Source: Ischnura elegans (lineage: Eukaryota > Arthropoda > Insecta > Odonata > Coenagrionidae). From it: a stretch of 64,000 nucleotides of DNA. Where the stretch lies: the NCBI RefSeq assembly GCF_921293095.1, contig NC_060253.1, positions 77,165,992-77,229,991 of the forward strand, in the 5' to 3' direction. Every line of letters begins with the position of its first letter. Position 1 is the stretch's first letter. Positions 24,711 through 37,515 of the stretch are shown piece after piece. Made by a program: the position numbers and the translations under genes. Under the pieces are notes generated by a model. That model was not told where the DNA came from. It made no database searches and saw only the letters and a program-made list of their open reading frames with translations.

Positions 24711-26530
24711 GTCTAACCCATGTGATTCATTCTCTTTTATCCATCACGTGATTCTTTCCTTATCTGACGGATGGTTTAGGTACACGTATTGAGCCGACAT
24801 ATTTCTTTCGCAGTAATAATAAAACGCTTCTATATGACCATAAAATTTCGATCCTCAAACTCTTTTATCCACAGCTCTAACGTAGGCGTTTGTTCATATT
24901 GCCACCGAACCCCATTGCTCCTATTTTTCATCCTAATCCTCCACATTGTTCGAGAAAGTTGACTATGATTGCGGGCAATGCAGTGTAATGGACAGTAAAG
25001 TAGATAATAATACGACGTTTTCTTTGGGAAATTTCACTGCGGTACTCCCAATTCTTTTGGTTACGGGTACTTACTCTTGCCATCAAGCCATTGACAAATA
25101 GGTTTCGTGAAAAAAGGGAAAAAGTAATCAAAATATATTTTCTCTCTCTCGGTGATGGAGGTCATAACTTTACTTTCTGCGCCATTAAGCATGGGATGGA
25201 AAAAAATATTCTTCAATACTCATGATGAGCATCTTCGAAGGAAAACGAAAAATAAAATATTGAAGTGGACGTATTTTTTTCATGATGAACAAACGCTTTA
25301 CCCTTCTTCAAGGTCACTTTTTATTATATGCTACATTTGACGAAGCAGATTAAATAGTAGCTTGACAACAAGTAAAAATAAACTAATATGCAATCACTAG
25401 AACTTTCAAGCTGCATGGTAAAAATCAAGAACCTATGTAGCGTTTATGGTCGATGGTTATGGCGCCATTTAACGGCTAAACCAACTGGTGATTCACAGTG
25501 ACATTCTGAATAAAGCTCTAAGAGAGTGAGTGAATAATGATTGAAAAATTCTGCGCCTGCATGAATGATTCATTGAAAAAAGAAGACAAAATAATTCTAT
25601 AATTTCGTAATTTAATTTTCATACGCGTGGAAAAATGAGACGCCTTTATAGGAAGCCAGGAACAAGATCCGTAACTGCAGTATTTCCATTTCAAATTTAC
25701 TCTAAGTTATTGCACAGCACCATAAGACGGATAAACTTAAAGTTTAATGTAATATGTTGACTGTCGGAGCTAATACATTGCTGAAGCATATCAAGAGGCA
25801 ATCAATTTAAAGAGTACCAGAAATTATCATATGGAGCACATTTTGTAACCTTTGAAAAATATCTCTTATTACAATCTTAACATTTCATACTAATTAAGGA
25901 ACCCATCGGGAATTTAGGAACCCATCCAACCCATTAAACGTTTCCCACAAGAATCATTCACCACAACTAGTTTTACTCAACATTGAATATGCTAGAAATT
26001 TTAGGAACAAATATTATTGAATTTTCCCACTTAAATATACAAAACAATAGATCCCAAATGTAACAGACGGCTATACAACTAGTTAGACTACACCTATAGA
26101 CAGCCAAACGCATGAAATCTTGGAGGGCAATTTTTTTTTATGTGACCATGACTGTTGAAATGTAGAGACTTCTCAGAAAGGGGAAAGTTTCGCACGAAAG
26201 TTCACGGCAAACACACCGTCAACCTGGTTACCGGAGCCCCATCGTTTCCTCCTCAACTTCCCGATTAAACTACGCCCGTTTCTCACGCAACAGAACCAGA
26301 CGAGAAAGTGTATTCTTCAAACAACCATCAAACAAGGGAACCCAATAATAACTATGTACCCCTCACGCCAATCAAAATTTTGCCACGAACTTTTGCTCAA
26401 CAGTGCAACATTATTAATGACCGTCCTAAAACTGGTTTTCATCGGAAATAGAAAAATGAGAGAAATACAAAATTAACTAACCTAAGTTTTACTATAAGGT
26501 ATTTCATTTTACGTTTTTTTTAATGAATAA
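24711..26530. other. Non-coding stretch, no gene recognised
   Basis: Short chance ORFs only. Confidence 0.5.
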
Positions 26531-27025
26531 CTATTACTTATACCACTAATTTTTTTAATAAAGCGACTCGGGTTTCGATGAATAATTTTCAGGCGTATAT
26601 TATCTAATTATAATATTATTTAATATTACTTACAGAATTTACGCCTGATGATGATTATTCATCGAAATCTGGGTCGCTTTATTTAAGTATGCACTGGTAT
26701 AAGTCAGTGGCGTAACTAGCAATAGGCTTTGGGGGGGGGGGGTGGGGGGGGGGAAGGGGCCTAGGGTGGGGACAGGCAACGGGGGTTCCAGGAAACATTT
26801 TTGAAAAATTACATGCCTGGGAATACATTTTACATCATTTTGACACTTGATGTTGTTTGTAGCAACGAAACGCAGTGTCAAAAATAAAACTCAGTGGAAA
26901 TATTGCAATGCCCAATTTTACTTATTATATTTTTAATATTTTTTTATTTCTCTGAGGCTTTGGGGGGTGGGATCTATCCCCTAATCCCCTGATCCCCAGT
27001 GTTACGCCACTGGTATAAGTAATAG
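26531..27025. mobile_element. Palindromic element split by a hAT; hammerhead-like core in right arm
   Basis: The left arm starts CTATTACTTATACC (26531) and includes AAGCGACTCGGGTTTCGATGAATAA. The right arm is CTGATGATGATTATTCATCGAAAT...GTCGCTTTATTT (26645-26684), continuing GGTATAAGT, then the hAT, then AATAG. Removing the hAT and one copy of its 8-bp duplication restores the arm match to the left end. CTGATGA, one T, GAT/ATC stem, GAAAT, CTGG, GTC (26645-26675) is hammerhead-like, and the reverse strand of the left arm carries the sister motif CTGAAAA...GAAAC...GTC. Confidence 0.7.
26705..27012. mobile_element. Non-autonomous hAT element, 308 bp, nested
   Basis: Exact 12-bp inverted ends CAGTGGCGTAAC/GTTACGCCACTG, flanked by the exact 8-bp duplication GTATAAGT (26697-26704 and 27013-27020). 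The interior holds a long G-rich run at 26731-26757 and no transposase. It sits in the right arm of the palindromic element, so it is the younger of the two. Confidence 0.9.
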
Positions 27026-28260
27026 ATGTTTACCCAAGGAACCTGAGAAGTCCGCTTAAAAAAGTTTGGGTTTCCATCATCGAAACGTATTCGATTTTTT
27101 ATTAGCATAGAGATCGCCTTTATATCTTGTGCACATACATTAATCTTCAAACCTGACTAAAAAAATTTATTCACAACCACATCAAATGGTTCTTTGAAAT
27201 CTAGGGAAATATTTATCATGGCTGCATGGTGAAAGTTATGACAACGCCTGTCTTATCTTTGGGTAACACTGTATTCTAGTGATGTGATCGCCCTGGTTCC
27301 ATTGTTATCAATGCCTTTGGACGCAAATATTTCCGATAATAGCCGAAACTTACTAACATCTCAGGAGGACTGTAAAAAACATAAGCCTAAAAATCGAATT
27401 CCACGTGCTTAGTGCTCCGTATCAGATGAATGATGCTACCACCGTTTTCTGTGTGGTAATCGCAATTGGTAAACTATTCAAATAGGCCAGCGACTAGTTA
27501 AATTAGACAAAAATAGGTGTTATAAGTGAATGAATTATCATTTTTCTTCAGGCTATTGATATTCATTTGCTCTAACGTAATTTGTGCCATGAATCTATTA
27601 TATTCATAAATTATGAAGTTATGTACTAAGCCATTTCATACGATATAAAAAATAGTGAACACGTTAAAATGGACTTTAGAAATATACCGTCTCTGCTGTT
27701 TTGTGAATTCAACTCAGAACTTATAGTCAATCTTCCGCATTCACCCCTGCTAAAGTGCCGTAATATCATTTTTTCCATAGGAGTTATGGCTCGTAAGGAT
27801 GGTAAAAAAATTATTGTCTTCAATATTTCTATACAAAAAATAACGTAGAATAACAGAGGGTCAATCATTTTTCGTATGAACTCACGTTTCAGACCTCAAT
27901 GGAAAATTTCACCCGTGGTGCAATCTTGTATACCTATATGTTAGAATCCTAGAGTTCTAAGAGTAATATAACATGCATAACAAATGACATTTCTTGGTAA
28001 TTAATAATATATAAGGCATTTTATACAGAAAAAATAACAAATTCTAAACATACGCACGGATTTTTGTAATCACCTTACATCTCAAAGAACATTATCGGGA
28101 AGAAAATTTCCAGTTGGGTTCAGCGTCAGGGTACTCACTTAAAGGCCCGAAGTCGGTTGAAATTTGCAGATCACTGCAATAGATCCTAAAGGTACACAAG
28201 GTGGACCACGGATTTTAATTGTCCTCTACCTTTGATGTGTAAGATAAATACTCAGTAGTT
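27026..28260. other. Non-coding stretch, no gene recognised
   Basis: Short chance ORFs only. Confidence 0.5.
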
Positions 28261-28261
28261 T

Positions 28262-28690
28262 AGTCCGCCATGAGCTTTACCCTCAGTTATTTATAAAGTC
28301 TTCAAAATAGCCAGAGAAGCCATAATAACTCAATAATAAAAGCGGTTTCCCTAACAGTTGATCCTATTACGACGTGAATGTATAGTAGACTGGCTATAAG
28401 CTCAGAAAAATATCACAAAAGCCATTATAACAAAATAACAAAAGCAATTCTCATTACTAGTTCATACTATCTATGTGAATGTGAATATTAAGTAGACTAG
28501 CTATTTGTTGAGAAAAAATATCATAAAATAGCTTGAAAATTCATAATAAATTAGGACTAAAAACACTTCTCAGTAATAATTGATGCTATCTATTTGAACG
28601 TGAATGCATAGCGGACTAGCTATTATTTTAGAAAAAAACTTCTCAAATGTAACACTTCACAAAATGATGAGAGAAATAATTTATGAATGC
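28262..28690 (+). repeat. Diverged tandem repeat, about 110-120 bp unit
   Basis: 'gtagactggctat' (28387), 'gtagactagctat' (28492) and 'gcggactagctat' (28611) each follow a 'gtgaatg' segment and precede an 'agaaaaa' segment. About three diverged units are present. Confidence 0.65.
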
Positions 28691-31600
28691 TATGTAAGTT
28701 GAATGATAAATTTATTATTTCAGCTCTTCTTTCTACCTCCAGCTGCCTGATAATTCTTATTTTGAATTTTGGAGGACATTTTTTTTCCTTAAGCCTTTAT
28801 TACGTCCCGCTTCGTTCCCCCAACTCCCGTCTCTGCCTCTTTACGAATCACTTTCATGACATTTTCCACATCTTAACTTTCGACTTCTCAACTTCCCCTT
28901 TTTCCTCTTCGCCAAGTTCTCGGGATCTTTAAATTAGAAATAAGCCGTAATGAGTTCAGCTTAAGCCGCGTAGAATTTCGACCTTGAAATTTCTCGCCGT
29001 TTTGCCTCGCTTTTTTCCTTGGATCAGAACTTCAAGGTTCCCAATTATAGCCGTAAGTCTCGAAAAGCACGATAAATGACTGTTCTGATAGTATTTTTTA
29101 ATAATTTGGCGCCGAGTCACACGCAATACCTATTGTAAATAACTCCATTTCTTCCAATAAAATTAGAGCTTTTTACTAGAAAACAAATTCCTATTATGGG
29201 GAACGTTAAGTCTCAAAGGTAAAAAATTACTTATTTTAAAAATAAATATGCGCCTTTTACCCCTAATTAGGCCTTAAGTAATATAAAAAATATTGCATAT
29301 ACTATCTGAATGGTATATTTTAAATTTAGATTAGAATAATGAATTTTTTAAGTGCAACACATTAGTTCAGGTATTCAGTAAGTATGCTTCTATTGCCTGA
29401 GTTTTCGTCCCTTGTTTCTCTAGCAATAAACACCATATGCGCTGGATGGATCTTCATTAAAAATAAATTTTGAACTATTCTTGAATATATGTATTGAAGC
29501 ATGAGTCTTCATTGTCCTCATGCTCCACATATTCAATAACTTACCTATTCTTCGAAAATTTCCACAAATAATTTCTGGCTTAAGCTAAGTGGTAACTTGG
29601 TCAACGAGATCGAAATAATCTCTTATAATTTCACGACTTTTCTAAGATCTCATAATTATTACTTTATCAGCACAAGAAGTAATTTCACATGAAATTCCAA
29701 TTAGGTAATTATTTTTCACTCATGGTATAGAAAAGAATGATCCAGTCCTGAAATATTTACTATTGCTTTCTTTTTGGTGGGATAGACGCATGGGTAGGAA
29801 GACAGCTGTAGAAAAAATCATTGCTGCCTACTTACCAGACGATCAAATGCTCGTATTTGAAGTAGCAATAACCACGACTTTAATCTAAGTAGAGTAGCAG
29901 GAGGGTCCTAAGCCAATTCGGACTTTATGCTCAGGCTACTTGTAAAAACCTTCACGTTAAATTTCCGGGAAAATAATTATTTTTGGGCAAGAGTAGATGC
30001 TGTAGCAGAGAAAAACTGGCACCTATTGACCCCAAATTCAATTATCTTTCACCTCATAAATAATTACTAGCATGATTCATTTTTTAACATTTTATTACGA
30101 GCTGCATTGAGAATACCATAAAGCGCATATTCAATTCAATTTTTGCTCGAATTTGTTCATAAACCAAGAAACCGCCTATTTCAAACTTAGTGTGCGTCTA
30201 CAAATAAACTATGACGCGATGAGACTGTTTTCTATATGGGAAAAAGACAAAATCGCAGCTGACGATACCATCATTCATTGGAGTAGCAATAATTGGATCT
30301 TGGGTTAAAGTTCAGCGGAGGGAATCTTCTCACAATGCGATGAAAGTAGCTAACAGCTGCAGATACTTTCTTTGTCTTCTTCGGCACCTTTCCCGTCATC
30401 AAATCGGGATTCTTCGACCATTTCCACTCGCAGTCTTTCGCTTATTCGCCTTCTACCTCTAATTCTGAGCGGATGGCCATTCTATTGTACCCACAATGGC
30501 TTTATTTTCTTTCTATCTTCACCTCTCAGGTGACCCGATCTCTCATCATTGAGGTAATTTCTTTCCCCGAAGACTTTCCACTCTTCCTCAATCTAGTTTG
30601 GTCATCACTCCTCACTCTCGCCAGGGTCAGCTTCAAGTGGCCTCCGCAGAACACATCCGCAATTCACCCCCTATCACCAATCCACTCCGAATCCTTCTTT
30701 CTCTCTGTTCTTTCACTTCTCCGCTACTGACAGACCACATATTTAGACAAAAACGCACCAGAATTGAAATATTAGTACATATCTATCAAAGGTTCCTGAA
30801 TGAGAAAGAAAGAAAAATCATAAGCTTTGTAAAAATTGAAAAAAAAATATTGTAAACTTTGTAAAAACTGAGACACGAACACGTCAAGACTGAGAACGTC
30901 ATGTACATGTATTAGTCTATCAAGAATTTACATAGTATTTTATTGTCAAAAATAATGCGTAACCAAGAATAAATGATAACTTGAAGGACATGGATCGAGC
31001 TTTCCCATATACTTAGGCTATTTATTTATTATCTTCCTACCCGCTTCAATATGAATTCATTGAAGGGCCTCAAGCACAAAGTCACTTAACTTACAATATC
31101 CAGTTAAGCTCGAATTCAGCAACTTATAATTGTTTATTTCATACTTCAAACGAGAGAACGTAATCTTGTAATAAAATACAAACGTGAATAAAATCTAAAA
31201 ACATAAAGTCAATATGCCCGCATTGAAGTTACAATTCGCAGCTCACGTTAGCATTACGGTAAATATACCAGCTACTCTGTTTAAGGTTACTCCCTAACAT
31301 AATCATACACCTTTAAAAATTATTAAAATTATAACAGTGAAAATCATTTAGCCCCCAGAAATCAATACATAGAATTAGTGAGTGAATAAAGAATTTTTGC
31401 GTTACGTTGAGGAAGTTTTTATTGACAGGAGTTTCGGGAGACCAAGTTATTTCAAATTTATGAATGGATATTTTCCGAAAATGATGTGAGCGATCCTAAC
31501 TCTGTTTTTAAGAATATGGGCTGAACAACACAAAGACCCCATTTAAATTTTTTACTCTGGTCATTTTCTCTGAAAGTTTGTCAGATGGTTTAGATAGCTC
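28691..31600. other. Non-coding stretch, no gene recognised
   Basis: Pyrimidine-rich patches at 28720-28930 and 30390-30730 produce open frames without any recognisable family. Confidence 0.45.
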
Positions 31601-32145
31601 TATCAAATTGGGCAGTTTTTTATAGCCTTGATCGAAATTTTACAATGCCTGGAGTATATGTCGTATTTCCGTCATGCGATTTTTCACCGACTCTCACTAT
31701 TTTCCTACTCGATAAAATAATAAAATTAATTCAATCACACCATTCCTTCACAAAATTTATTAATTGAAGGTTTTTCAGATGAATTACATAAGGCTTTAGA
31801 ATTGGGCAGTTTCTTATTATAGTCTCGTCTTGATCGAAAAGCTACAGCCTAGATAATTTATTTGCGCTCTCCAATGCTTTATGAACTCTAAGTATTTTTT
31901 TTATTTAATAAAAATTGGGCAGTTCATAATGTAATTCTCGTCGTGATCGAAACGCTACAATGTCCAGAATATGTATTAGCGCTCTCCAATGTTTTACATT
32001 CTCTAATTATTTTTGTTATTTAATGAAAATTGGGCAGTTGATAATGTTATTCTAGTCTTGATGGAAAGGCTACAATGACTAGACTATGTATTTGCGCTCT
32101 CCAATGTACTCTTAAGTATTTTTGTTACTTCATACAAAAAGAAAA
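31601..32145 (+). repeat. Tandem repeat, 113-115 bp unit
   Basis: 'attgggcag' recurs at 31607, 31801, 31914 and 32029, the last three at spacings of 113 and 115 bp. Each unit contains 'cttgatcgaaa.gctacaatg' and 'gcgctctccaatg'. The last three units are most alike and the first is diverged. This is a short satellite-like array. Confidence 0.85.
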
Positions 32146-35098
32146 TGCATTAAATAAAAAGGACGTTACACCATCGAACCGTAAAGAGTGGAAGAGAATC
32201 TAATTTTCACATCGATTCGAAGGAAAAAAACCCATTCCGACCACCCTTAGCTTTTTGTCACCGCCTGAGTAACACGACGTTAGGACACTTTAACCAAGCA
32301 CTCTCTCAGCAGCCTCTTTCATTTATTTTTCTTTTCGTAGCTTTCTTGCCAGTGCTCGCCGTCCCTTCACCCCGACTGGCTGCGCCACCTCTTCAACCTG
32401 GCGCTCAGGTGATATTAAGGGTTCCCCTTCTCCTATCTACTCTCCCCCTCCCACTTCCCCTCCGTTCTTGATTTTCGCCCATTATTGCCTCTCCAAGGTC
32501 CTCCCTCACCCCTTTCCTTCAGGGACCGACTATCGATCAACGGTGCGACGGAATCTCTACCCTAGTATGTGTCAATTACGATTTCCAAAACCCGAAAGCT
32601 ACTTTCCCCTGCCTTCACTTTCTGACGTTCCCTCGGAAGAGAAGCCGTGAGGAACGGGGTGGGTAATTTTATAGCGGGCTCCCGAGGAAAGTTTTAAAAT
32701 TTTCGCTCTCGTAAAACTAGACCCTTCAAAGCATTAATTGAGGTGATAATTTTCCTCCATTATCTCTTAATGCAGTACAAACTCTATATACTTTGATCTC
32801 ATGAAATTGTCTTCTTCACTGAAGAAAATTGATCTGAAAATTTTCCTGTACTCAGAGTAAGGTGAAATAGAATTACTCTGATTACGGAGTGATTTATGTA
32901 TGTGCATTCATTCATTGCATTTTACTATACGTATTTATTTTTTATACTTCTTTATTATAAATTTGCCTTCATTTTCAACGATCTACATATGCCATCGATA
33001 AATATTTCCACACAAGAAGAGAAATAAGTTGTCACGTACAACATGCCCCATTAATTGTCCATTATTATACATTTTTGACAATATAGAAATCTACAAATAA
33101 GGGCAAAAAAGTGTGTGTGTGTGTGTGTGTCTATATATTAAGGTAGTTTCAGGTACCGTTTTTCCATCGCCGATCACTTTTGAATTAATTTAATATTGGG
33201 ATTGGAATTCATTGCATAAAAATTTGAATGTGCGTATTTTTTTCAAGTTTATAGCAAGCTACATTAGAAAAAAAATGAACATAGTTTTTACTATTAACCC
33301 GTAACGACCATTTTCAATTGCACGGCACAATAAATACGATATACAATGAGGAAGAATTTAAATAAACTGGTGGAGAAGATATAATCCATTTAATATTTGG
33401 TTTTTCGTTGCATTCCTTACTTTCTGCTGTAAAAAAGACGATGTTAACCATCAATAAATAAACAACTCTGAGGCGCTTAAAGCCCCTGATCCGTCACCAT
33501 GGAACATTTCTTTTGAATAAAATTTGAGTTTTAATGATAACATAATAAATAACAGTAATACTTGTTGGTAAGATAACTAATTGATTATAATATTTTCGAG
33601 GACTAATGATGAAATCCAAAATATCTTCCAATTCAAATCTCAAACGATGACTTATTATCTCTTATGTTTTTATCTTGATTTCTTCACTCTACTAATTCTC
33701 ACATAATTGTTTAAAAATTTTAATACATACAATACCTGTTATGTTCTGGGAAGGGTGCTTTCTCTCACAGCTTCGACGGCCACGAATATATTTTTACACC
33801 TAGTTTCTCGAATCTCCTCCATACAATCACTCTTACTTCGTAGCATTTCATTTATTACTACAATTATTATTTAATTACTAGCATTAGCGTACCTCCAGAA
33901 TATGCCCCTTGGATTCTCGAGTTGGCATTTCAGTCAAGGATATGGTAATTAGAGTTGGCATTGTTTTAAGGGAGAAAAGAGCCGGCCAAAGACATTACTG
34001 AGAATCTCACGAAAAACCGTGGCGGGTTTTCTTCCATTCAGGAATGACTGCATTTTACTGTCTTCGTTAAGATACTTAAGTTGGGGTCAAATTTCCTAAG
34101 TGGAATTTCTTCGACTACCAGAATGAGAGCCTGAACCCCCATTCGGTAATCCGGTGGTCTAGACACCTCACGGGATCGAGTCTGGTTTAATCTAATTACG
34201 ATGCAGATTTTAAACCAAGGCAAGTTTCACCTAATACTTTAGACAAAGAAATATTAATGCAGTAAAATATCTCTCAATCTTTAATTTAGGATTTATTATT
34301 ATTTTTTATGATGCTTTAGCTTATTTTAGTATTAGTAATCGCAGTAGTCACAATTAAATACACAAATAACCGATCTAACAGGCATTTTTCATGTGCAAGA
34401 CAGTGCAGGGAAAGTGACTTGAATTAATGAAATATATACGCCTGTCACTTATTGTTAACCTAAGATTCAATATGGCTATCAAGTAGCTAACATTAGGTGG
34501 AAATGAGCATTGACTAAGTGAATACCTAATGATGTATTTTGAGTTTACCACGCTTATTGTTTGAAAAGAGAGTTCTTACGCATTCTTTGGAGTAGATAAA
34601 TCATATGGTACCGAAATTACGAGGTTTGGTTTAACAGTCGTCTCATTTGCTTGGGTCAGGTCATTTATGGGTTTGTACTGAGTGGGATTCGATCACTTTC
34701 TTTTGTTAGTTTTCCATTACAACCACTCGGTGAAAAATTCTTTACATGTCTGTATGTCACACCTTACGGAATGAAAAAATACCAATTTTCAATAATGACA
34801 AATCATTCATGCAAAAAACTACATTATTGCTCACTCAAAAAAATAAAAATGAAGAATCTACACTAAATAAGTTTTACTCTAAGCAGTTTTTTTTAAACGT
34901 CCCTTAAAGTAATTAAAACAGGCTTCCACTAAAATCCCCTTGTGACATACCAGAAAAAAGACTAAACTCTTCTGATATCATGGCAGAACGCAGGCAAAGA
35001 AGACGGAAAAGAGTTTAAACATGCATTTAGCTCAAAGGATTTACGAATAACTCTTTTCAAAGCAGGGAATTAGAGAGCAAGAAGAAGGCATTCGTCGC
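32146..35098. other. Non-coding stretch with one (GT)n microsatellite
   Basis: A (GT)10-type run lies at about 33111-33130. The pyrimidine-rich patch at 32260-32650 has no recognised domain. Confidence 0.5.
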
Positions 35099-35390
35099 AT
35101 GGCAACTTGTCACTGCACTGAGGCTAAAAAAGCATTTTCTCGCCGAAATGGATTAGGATCGGAAAACACCGAAGCCAAGGAAAAGGGGGACGGAGGGAGT
35201 GATTCACGAGCACCGATCGGGACAAGGGCACTTCCGGGCTTCCCGACCCTCCGTCCACCGGGCTTCTTTCTCTCGAGCGGCTTCGAGAGCCTCTTCTTGG
35301 CCATCGATACGCACACGGCTACCTCTACGAAAAAGTGGCGCCTTACCAAACGGGATAAAAACCCAAGAGGATGAGGAGTAAGAAAATAAA
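35099..35390. other. CpG-richer island with open frames on both strands
   Basis: About 290 bp is clearly richer in G+C and CpG than its surroundings and is open in several frames. The minus frame contains a basic stretch MAKKRLSKPLERKKPGGRR and a donor-like GGTAAGG upstream of it. It could be a first exon or a repeat fragment. No family was recognised. Confidence 0.25.
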
Positions 35391-35460
35391 GGGAACTTAC
35401 TTTAAAGCTCTTTTTTCAAGCTGCTACTTTAAGTATTTACTTCAACAAATACGGAATGAA

Positions 35461-35660
35461 TTTAACCAATTGTACAATTAGAAATAAGCTTCGCTATATT
35501 CCACACAGTATTCATTATAATCTCTACCGGTTTCGACATTTTCAGGTCATTATCAAGATGTAACAGTCCAACTATTATCTCTTAATAATGTCCTGTAATG
35601 TTCGATACCGGTGAGGTTTTAATAAAAATGCTAAGTGGAATAAAACAAAGTTTATTTTTA
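35461..35660 (-). repeat. Penelope-type terminal-repeat fragment
   Basis: On the minus strand TTGATAATGACCTGAAAATG then TCGAAACCGGT (35525-35556) is the same kind of stem-loop motif as in the other repeats. 'GTGGAATAAAACAAAG' (35635-35650) matches the arm sequence of the 4.3-kb palindrome. Confidence 0.5.
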
Positions 35661-35877
35661 GATTCTATCATATCACCATTCCACAAAGTGAACTCGTGAA
35701 ACATTTGCTTGATTAGCTTATTAATTTGGACAAATATTTCGGTGTTTTCAACCAAGGTTTGAACTGCCACAATAATTAAACATTTACTCCGGTTTTTGGT
35801 AAATTACGCATTTTTATATGACTTTTCCTTAGGTTTCCCCTCTCATGCTGGAGGCTTCTTCAGAGTTCACCCAAACT

Positions 35878-36050
35878 CATCATCATCAGTCAACAATCCT
35901 AAAATTGGTTCGACGTGGCTCTCCATTTCTCTTTCCTATCCGCTAGGCTTTTCATAGCTACGCATTTCTCCTCTTTTGCATTCTTTATAACTTGCAACTT
36001 ATTCGGGGCTGTGCCTTGCACTTCTTCCCTTCCACTTTTCCTTGTTTTCA
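35878..36050 (-). pseudogene. LINE ORF2 3' end and tail
   Basis: The minus-strand translation ends KNAKEEKCVAMKSLADRKEK then WRATSNQF-stop, followed by DC-stop and a GATGATG tail at 35878-35889. The pattern K....K.VAMK.LA..RE.WRA..NQ is the end of ORF2 in a widespread group of insect LINEs, and the TGATG repeat is its usual tail. It is heavily 5'-truncated (about 170 bp remain). Confidence 0.75.
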
Positions 36051-37515
36051 TCAGTTAATTATTTCTATCACCCAAACTACGAGCTTATTTGTGTATAATG
36101 ATACGTAAAGGCTTCAATGATTCAAAGTCACAACAATTGTTTCAACAATCTACTGTGGGACCGTTGGAACATAACGCAGATACATTAAATGTTTTGCCTT
36201 CCTCAACGAAAGGTGCTTAAACATATGCAAATAAAACCGAGGAGGAAGACCATTGATAAAAATGTGAACTATAGCGGATGTTTGAGCAGCCACTACAATT
36301 AGTTACTCCACCAAATTTGAATTCAGAAATTAACATTCAGGTGATTTTTTGAATGTTTTTTTTAAACAGATTATTCAAATGCCACAATAACTGTGTTCGT
36401 GCTACTGTTAGCCTGCTGTGTGCTAAATCGGGTACGTTAAAAACTCTTCGTAACCTGAACAACGGACGTTATAACAAACAAGATAAAAACTTAGGAGGCT
36501 AGCGGCAGGAAAAATGGATATCTATAGCTTGGCAAAGCGATCACTACAATTATGTTTCTCACCAAATGTGAAATATTCAAGATTGGTTACTTTCTAACAT
36601 AAGAAATTTAGTGTTTTCATCCAAGGTTTCAACTGCAACGGCATTTGAGTCAACAAACTACCATATGACTGTTGAAATTCCCCTAAAATAGGTAGGAAAA
36701 AGAAAAAAAATTCTTGTCTTCCTAGCAACTGACGCTTAGAAATTTGCAATTAATACTAAACGTTTCGATTTCCACTATATTTTAACTTATTATTCTATGG
36801 AAGCGTAGCCTTTCATTTCGGCAAATTTAACTACTTATATACCTGAAAAAGATTTAAAACATAAACGTGGGGGTATATTGAAATTAGATCAAAATCATGG
36901 TGGCATATAAGAGCTGAAACATTGAATAAGAGTTGACTAACCGTGAAAAAAAAGGTATGAAGAAAATTTGGGACATGCATTGCGAGGAGCCAGGGTTGAT
37001 GAACGACTTATTTTGATGGGAGAGAGGTGGAAGCAAAAAAAAAATAGGATTGATTACTCCCATCCTCATCACGAGAGGTCACGCCTATAAAGAAGACGAA
37101 GTGCCTGGATTTTTTGCTCGTTATAAGCCTCAAGACATTATTTATTTGCTCTAATGACTGTTTGTGACTGGGTTTCTGTTCAAAATGCGGAGGATTGGAG
37201 ACTCAAAATCTATGAACCCGTTCAAGACTGCGTGGGCAGCTAACTAAACTAATCCATCTTAAAAGATTGAGGCATTATAAATTGAACTGGTGAGATAATA
37301 AAGTAGTAAGGTTTTGGTTGCAGTCATGATAAAATATGGCCACTTTGTCCAGCTTGAAGATCGCTCAGTGAAAAAAAGGTTCACCGCATCACATTTCATA
37401 TTCCTTTCACTATCATATCGCATCCTCACCAGTTTACACCTTCATGGCTCGAGGTGCAAGTCAAGTGTAGTCATAGCGAAAGCATTTCGCACTGAGTACT
37501 AGGCGATACAAAAAA
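36051..37515. other. Non-coding stretch, no gene recognised
   Basis: Short chance ORFs only. Confidence 0.5.
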
